In this document: piece after piece, positions 59,405-64,000 of the stretch
How the letters are laid out: each line of letters opens with the position of its first letter
Numbering within the stretch: the first letter of the stretch is position 1
Assembly: GCA_000149265.1 (NCBI GenBank)
Contig: CH000599.1
Location: 195,765-259,764, forward strand
From: Ciona savignyi
Lineage: Eukaryota; Chordata; Ascidiacea; Phlebobranchia; Cionidae
Reading direction: 5' to 3'
Length of the DNA: 64,000 nt
Notes under the pieces: model-generated
Seen by the model: the letters and a program-made list of their open reading frames with translations, nothing else
Database searches by the model: none
What the model was told of the DNA's origin: nothing
Translations under genes and position numbers: made by a program

Positions 59405-61935
59405 GGGGAACTGAAGTCAATTTGAAGAATATCTTAATAAATGGAAAAAATACGCTGATTTTAAAAATCAAATCAGTTTCTTCCAATATTTTTTTGTTAA
59501 AAAGTTATGAGCAGATATGTATTTCATTTTATGTTAGGGGATTTCCCGTATTACGTCATTGACGTTGTTGAGATTTCGTGCCTATATGCATTGTACACAA
59601 TCATGTGTCAGTTTAGAGGTGAATTAGTAACAGAAGCGCCTGCAGGAGCGTGATATTTTTGTTTTTTTATGGAGACTTAGCATAACACTTGTCATATGGC
59701 CTAACTGAACCAATGTACGCGCGTGACAGCTTACCTTAACCGGTCATTCAGGCCTGCACGGTCCTGGACCTAAGCTGAATGCTCAGGTATACATTTCTCG
59801 TATTTAAATGACTTTAGAATAATAAGTCTTAGCAATTTATATCATAAAGTGAAGACAGAACAAAAAAAAACTAGAACAGAATACATTAAACTGTAACTGC
59901 CAGCAATTTATAGAAATAAACCAGCCATCAAGTAAAGGCTAGACTATGCGTTGGGAACAGCCTATTTCTTTCATGGTTTACCTTGGCTGTTTGTATAATG
60001 TTTTGCTGCTGTGTATGTGGTGCATTTAATGTCTGCTGTTATTAAAACTGTGCATTAGCCTACTGGTTAAGAATACCACTTATTGCATAAACCAGTTAAT
60101 CCACAATAGCCGATGTGTAGTCCGACAATAACTACACAACAAGCACTTAGATATGTAAGTGAAGAATATATATAATAAACCTCTACTTAACTACCCAAAT
60201 AAGTTAATAAGAATATACCACTTTTCCAATTCAGTTCTTTTTATTAGATGTTGTAAAATGCCTAAAGTTTACAAAGTAAACGAAGCCATTGAGAAGGAAA
60301 GAAGAGTGATTAGAGCATATTGTTTTGCTCCGGGATGTACAAATTTCTATTACAGCACACAAAATTCCAATCCACCTGTGCACTTCCATCGATTTCCTCA
60401 CAGCGACAAAAAAACAGATGAAGCAATGGATACAACAATGCAAGCGTTCTAAACTACCTGGAAAAAGAACCGCAGTGTGTAGAGCACATTTTTTGACAAG
60501 AATTATCATAGTAAAATTGTATTTGACTCCAATGGAGTGGCCAAGATGATGAAAACAAACTGCTTGGTGAAAAATGCAGTTCCAACAATTTTTAATTTTT
60601 CTGATTATGATTTTAAACATAGTAATCAACCCAGTACATCAAGCCGAATTTCGTACAGAAAAAAATGGTATAAAAAGAGAGTTTTTGTCAAATGTAGGTA
60701 TGTGCTATTTACAATTTTTTGTCATGCAGCCACAATTGTGCCGTTTTTCAAAAATTTATTTTAATTCAGGCTAAGGAAAAATACCTTATCATAGAGTCTT
60801 TGTTGAGACCAACTATTCCACCTACACCTATGCAGTGTTGAAATTGATATTTAAATAATTCATTTGTAGGAAGCTGAAGAATCTGAGATGGAAGAAACCA
60901 GTTCTGTAGAAATAAGTACCACATGATCTCTGGTGTCATTTAGTGATGAAATTGCATTTTCAGTGGGGAGTAGCTCTCATACTGAGTTAAATGTGAGCAA
61001 AATAAGTGAATATGTACCATCATCACAGTCTTCATCATCAAAGTCAAGCGAATCATCCAACAGTGATGATTTTAATGCTATTGAAGGCGTTAAATTGATT
61101 GTCTATTTACACTGCCTGTTACAACTTTGAATTTGTGTTGTTTTAAACTTCATTCATCCATGCCAGGATGCTTTAAACTGTCATCCATTTCAGAAATACA
61201 ACATTAACTTAAATTTACTCTAGAAATCAATAAAACAAAAGTAATTTGTTAAAACTCCTATGTATATGTATACCAAATTTCTTAGTTTGTAGCCTAAGGG
61301 TTGATAATAAATATCATTGCTAGTCTACGTTACAGATCATGGCTATATATTGAAAAGCAACAATTATAAAAGAAATATGCTGTTCCCACCGCATAGTCTG
61401 ATCTTTGATTGATGGCTGGTTTATTTCTATAAATTGCTGACAGTTACAGTTTACTGCCTCCTGTTCTAGTTTTTTTGTTCTGTCTTCACTTTTATGATAT
61501 AAATTGCTAAGACTTATTGTTCTAAAGTCATTTAAATACGAGACCTGTATATCTCAGCATTCAGCTTAGGTCCAGGACCGTGCAGGCCTTAATAACCGGC
61601 TAAGGTAAGCTGTCACGCGCGTACATTGGTTCAGTTAGGCTATATGACAAGTGTTATGCTAAGTCTTCATAAAAAAAACGAAAATATCACGCTCCTGAAG
61701 GCGCTTCTGTTACTAATTTACCTTGAAACTGGCACATGATTGTATACAACGCATATAGGCACCAAATCTCAACAACGTCAATGACGTAATACGGGAAATC
61801 CCCTAACATAAAATGAAATACATATCTGCTCATAACTTTTTAACAAAAAAATATTGGAAGAAACTGATTTGATTTTTGAAATCAGCGTATTTTTTTCATG
61901 TATTAAGATATTCTTAAAATTGACTTCAGTTCCCC
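59405..61935. mobile_element. DNA transposon with ~560-bp inverted repeats and a THAP gene
   Basis: The left arm (59405-59970) is an imperfect reverse complement of the right arm (61376-61935). It starts GGGGAACTGAAGTCAATTT and ends AATTGACTTCAGTTCCCC. TTTAAA flanks both ends (59399-59404 and 61936-61941), but because it is a palindrome it cannot be told apart from an extended repeat. A THAP zinc-finger ORF lies inside. No catalytic transposase domain is visible, so the element is probably defective or non-autonomous. Confidence 0.85.
60258..60770 (+). pseudogene. THAP-domain protein, frameshifted
   Basis: ATG at 60258. A C2CH THAP finger is readable in two frames: CFAPGC first, FHRFPHSDKK, then after a slip in an A7 run (about 60405) WIQQCKRSKLPGKR and CRAHF. 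A second slip in a T6 run (about 60490) leads to FDKNYHSKIVFDSNGVAKMM and AVPTIFNFSDYDF, the usual end of a THAP domain. An acidic, serine-rich stretch (SSSSKSSESSNSDDF, around 61030-61070) may be a further exon. Both slips are in homopolymers, so sequencing error is possible. Confidence 0.6.
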
Positions 61936-62529
61936 TTTAAATGTTCTGAGACAATTGCTCAATAGAGTTGGAACAACTTTTTGAAAGACAAACAAATTAA
62001 ACAATTAAATATACACGACGCTGTAGTAACACAGGTTTGACGGCTGATATACAATTTGTCTGCCAATGTACAGTCGTGTGGATAGCATAGGATATTCATG
62101 TTTATCTTCAAAGCTTTTTATGACCTTTGATAGCTCACCGTAAGAAGGTTTTTTCAAATAACGCACGACTACAAGATCTCATTTTTTTATTTTCAACTTT
62201 CTAATAAATTAATTTTGTTGGTTTTGATTATTAATTTAGCTTTAAGTCGTAATTAAAAGCACTTTTCCATCACAGAAATTAAACATTATGTCAGCGTAAC
62301 AGATTGCATTTATCCACCGTTGTAAAATATTCGTGACGTCATCCATCTTTATTTCATTCATCAGGTGCGATAATCCATCATAATAAATATTTGAATTAAT
62401 TAGTTAAACCAATTCGTTTTTTACGTTTTCCAGAAAAATATTAATCTTTAATGGAACAATCAGTAACCTACATTAACGACAACAGGGGATTTTTGGCAAA
62501 CGGATGCAAGATTTGTAATATGCTCTAAC

Positions 62530-63030
62530 CAAGACACCAATAAAGCGGTTTAGTATACAGCGTTCAGCAATTATATTAGAGTATTAGAACATAGCTGAAT
62601 ATGTGTGTGTTGTATAGGTGAAAGAATAGATTAGACCAATAAAAGTTGCCGTTCTCTGATATTGAAGAATTCACTACAGTTCTGAAGTAAATTACACTTT
62701 CTGGACAGAAAACAGATGTTAAACACATGGTATAGTAGGATGTTACATAGACCACACAGGCGAAGATTTATAAACTGAGTAACATGACACTAAATTCACA
62801 ACTATTAAATACATGGTAAATTAATAGTTATAACACGCAGCGAAACAATTATTCATGCAATTTTAAGTACTTTTATTCGCATCAACCACGCAACACCACA
62901 GCGGTTTAAAACGATACGATAAAATTTGCCAGCACTTCCAGTGTGGTAACTTTCGGCCCTTAGAGGGCTTCCGAGTTCTCATATATATTAGGATATTAAG
63001 TAGCGTGTTGTTTATCAGATATGCTTCCAC
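62530..63030. repeat. composite dispersed repeat
   Basis: The left part matches 40320-40430 and the right part (62866-63027) matches 47326-47502. It combines two fragments of what may be one longer family. Confidence 0.5.
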
Positions 63031-63196
63031 TGGACTACAGGGTGGCACGCCCTCCCACGTCACACACCCTGATATGAACTATTTTAAAACTTTTAAAAAA
63101 AATGTAAACAAATGTGTGTGACGATATAAATTTATAGGAAAATGGGACAAACGGTGGAATTTAAACTGAGTAGCTAGCTATAAAGCCGTCCGCACG

Positions 63197-63951
63197 ATGG
63201 CCGGACCGTCACCGATGCTTAACAGCGGGGCGGAAGAGGACGGGTTCATGTCGTCAGTCGTGTACGGAGGGTGGGGACCTACGGGTACTATTTTAAAGGG
63301 AAATATACAAAGTTAACAATGGTACAATATGTGAGTGGGAAGACGATACAAAGCACCCTCAGCGCACCTCCGCGACTTAAATAAATAGTTATATTGTAAA
63401 AACGGATGTCTAAACCGGCCGGGAAAAGCAAAAATTTGTCGAGTGGTGCAAAAAATATATTTATAAAATATATACAAAAATAGTTATAAAATCTGTGAAA
63501 GTTGTGATTTGAAAAAAATGTTTATAAAAATTTGTAATAGAAAAGTGCGTTAGAAAAAATATTTATAAAAATCTGTGGGTTTCACGCTTATGAAATTTAG
63601 ACTTATGTACAGTTTTAAAGTGTGATTTTTTTAAAGTTAAAAGCCAGCCGCATAAAATGATCATCATGATTTAGAAGCGTGTGGTCGTGGGTCATGTAAG
63701 AAATTCGCGCATGGAAATCTTTATTTTTGAGCTCACTATGTAATAACTGTATAAAAGAAATATTTTCAACAAGCAGCTTAACAGAAGTGTCTAGTACATA
63801 ATGGGAGCATTCTAGTAAATAACAACAATTAAGCATTGTTACCTCACAATAGCCGATTGATGATGATAGGTGGGTACACAGTAGCGCCTCCGGTGGGCAG
63901 TCTTGTGGCTACTGGGATGCCCAAATCATGGGAAATGGCACGTATACGTAC
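63197..63951 (+). CDS. possible first two exons of a gene running off the right edge
   Basis: ATG at 63197 opens MAGPSPMLNSGAEEDGFMSS in unusually GC-rich DNA and could end at 63270 (GGAGG, donor GTGGGG). An acceptor at 63851-63852 (CTCACAATAG) starts a second segment, 63853-63951, that joins in phase. It reads GGYTVAPPVGSLVATGMP and KSWEMARIRT, then a good GTAAGC donor at 63952. About 57 residues; no family recognised. A minus-strand frame over 63844-63985 is also open, so strand is not certain. Confidence 0.35.
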
Positions 63952-64000
63952 GTAAGCAGCATTTGTTGGCATGCGACGCCAGTAAGGGAAAAAAAAAAGA

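Noticed and set aside
63844..63985. Minus-strand frame ending RLPTGGATVYPPIIINRLL
   Set aside because: Open and protein-like, but it lacks an acceptor within the window. The plus-strand reading has both splice sites; kept only as an alternative.

Overview
The window looks like nuclear DNA of a tunicate, most likely Ciona. It has many short introns with GT/AG ends, AT-rich intergenic DNA, very dense tRNA-derived SINE copies, hAT-type elements, and chordate-like proteins (adiponectin receptor, FUT8, alpha-arrestin). The species call is inferred from gene content and repeat style, because no search could be run. Two runs of 100 N (10194-10293 and 44117-44216) mark assembly gaps.

Layout. (1) 3318-13114, plus strand: a seven-exon alpha-arrestin (ARRDC-like) gene. 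Its intron 2 is packed with nested transposons, and intron 3 is almost entirely a 22/23-bp minisatellite. (2) 16524-25063, plus: a complete ten-exon adiponectin receptor (388 aa). (3) 37041-26344, minus: a 19-exon gene that I assembled by matching splice phases throughout (1188 aa). It encodes a signal peptide, a histidine-first copper-enzyme-like domain, two EGF domains, a DOMON domain interrupted by about 260 residues of Glu/Pro/Ser/Thr repeat, a second DOMON, a Thr/Pro-rich linker, a SEA-like domain, one transmembrane helix and a five-residue tail. This is the most unusual gene here. (4) 42837-40517, minus: an intronless nucleotidyltransferase/TPR protein carrying two frameshifts. (5) 46576-52279, plus: FUT8 (core alpha-1,6-fucosyltransferase), nine exons, with an in-frame TAA in exon 7. 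(6) 53890-54075, plus: a lone exon resembling an SLC17 transporter, probably a relic. (7) 58429-55418, minus: a five-exon secreted protein joining an H-type lectin to a C-type lectin with EPN and WND motifs. (8) 59405-61935: a DNA transposon with about 560-bp inverted repeats and a frameshifted THAP-domain gene. (9) 63197 to the right edge, plus: two possible first exons of a gene that leaves the window.

The genes do not form an operon and look functionally independent, although several act at the cell surface or in the secretory pathway (receptor, fucosyltransferase, lectin, DOMON protein). SINEs sit in most introns and intergenic gaps, often within 20-60 bp of an exon edge. Several start codons have an AG acceptor-like site just upstream, which fits the spliced-leader trans-splicing known in Ciona. 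All exon boundaries come from reading splice sites, reading phase and family resemblance; no transcript data were available.
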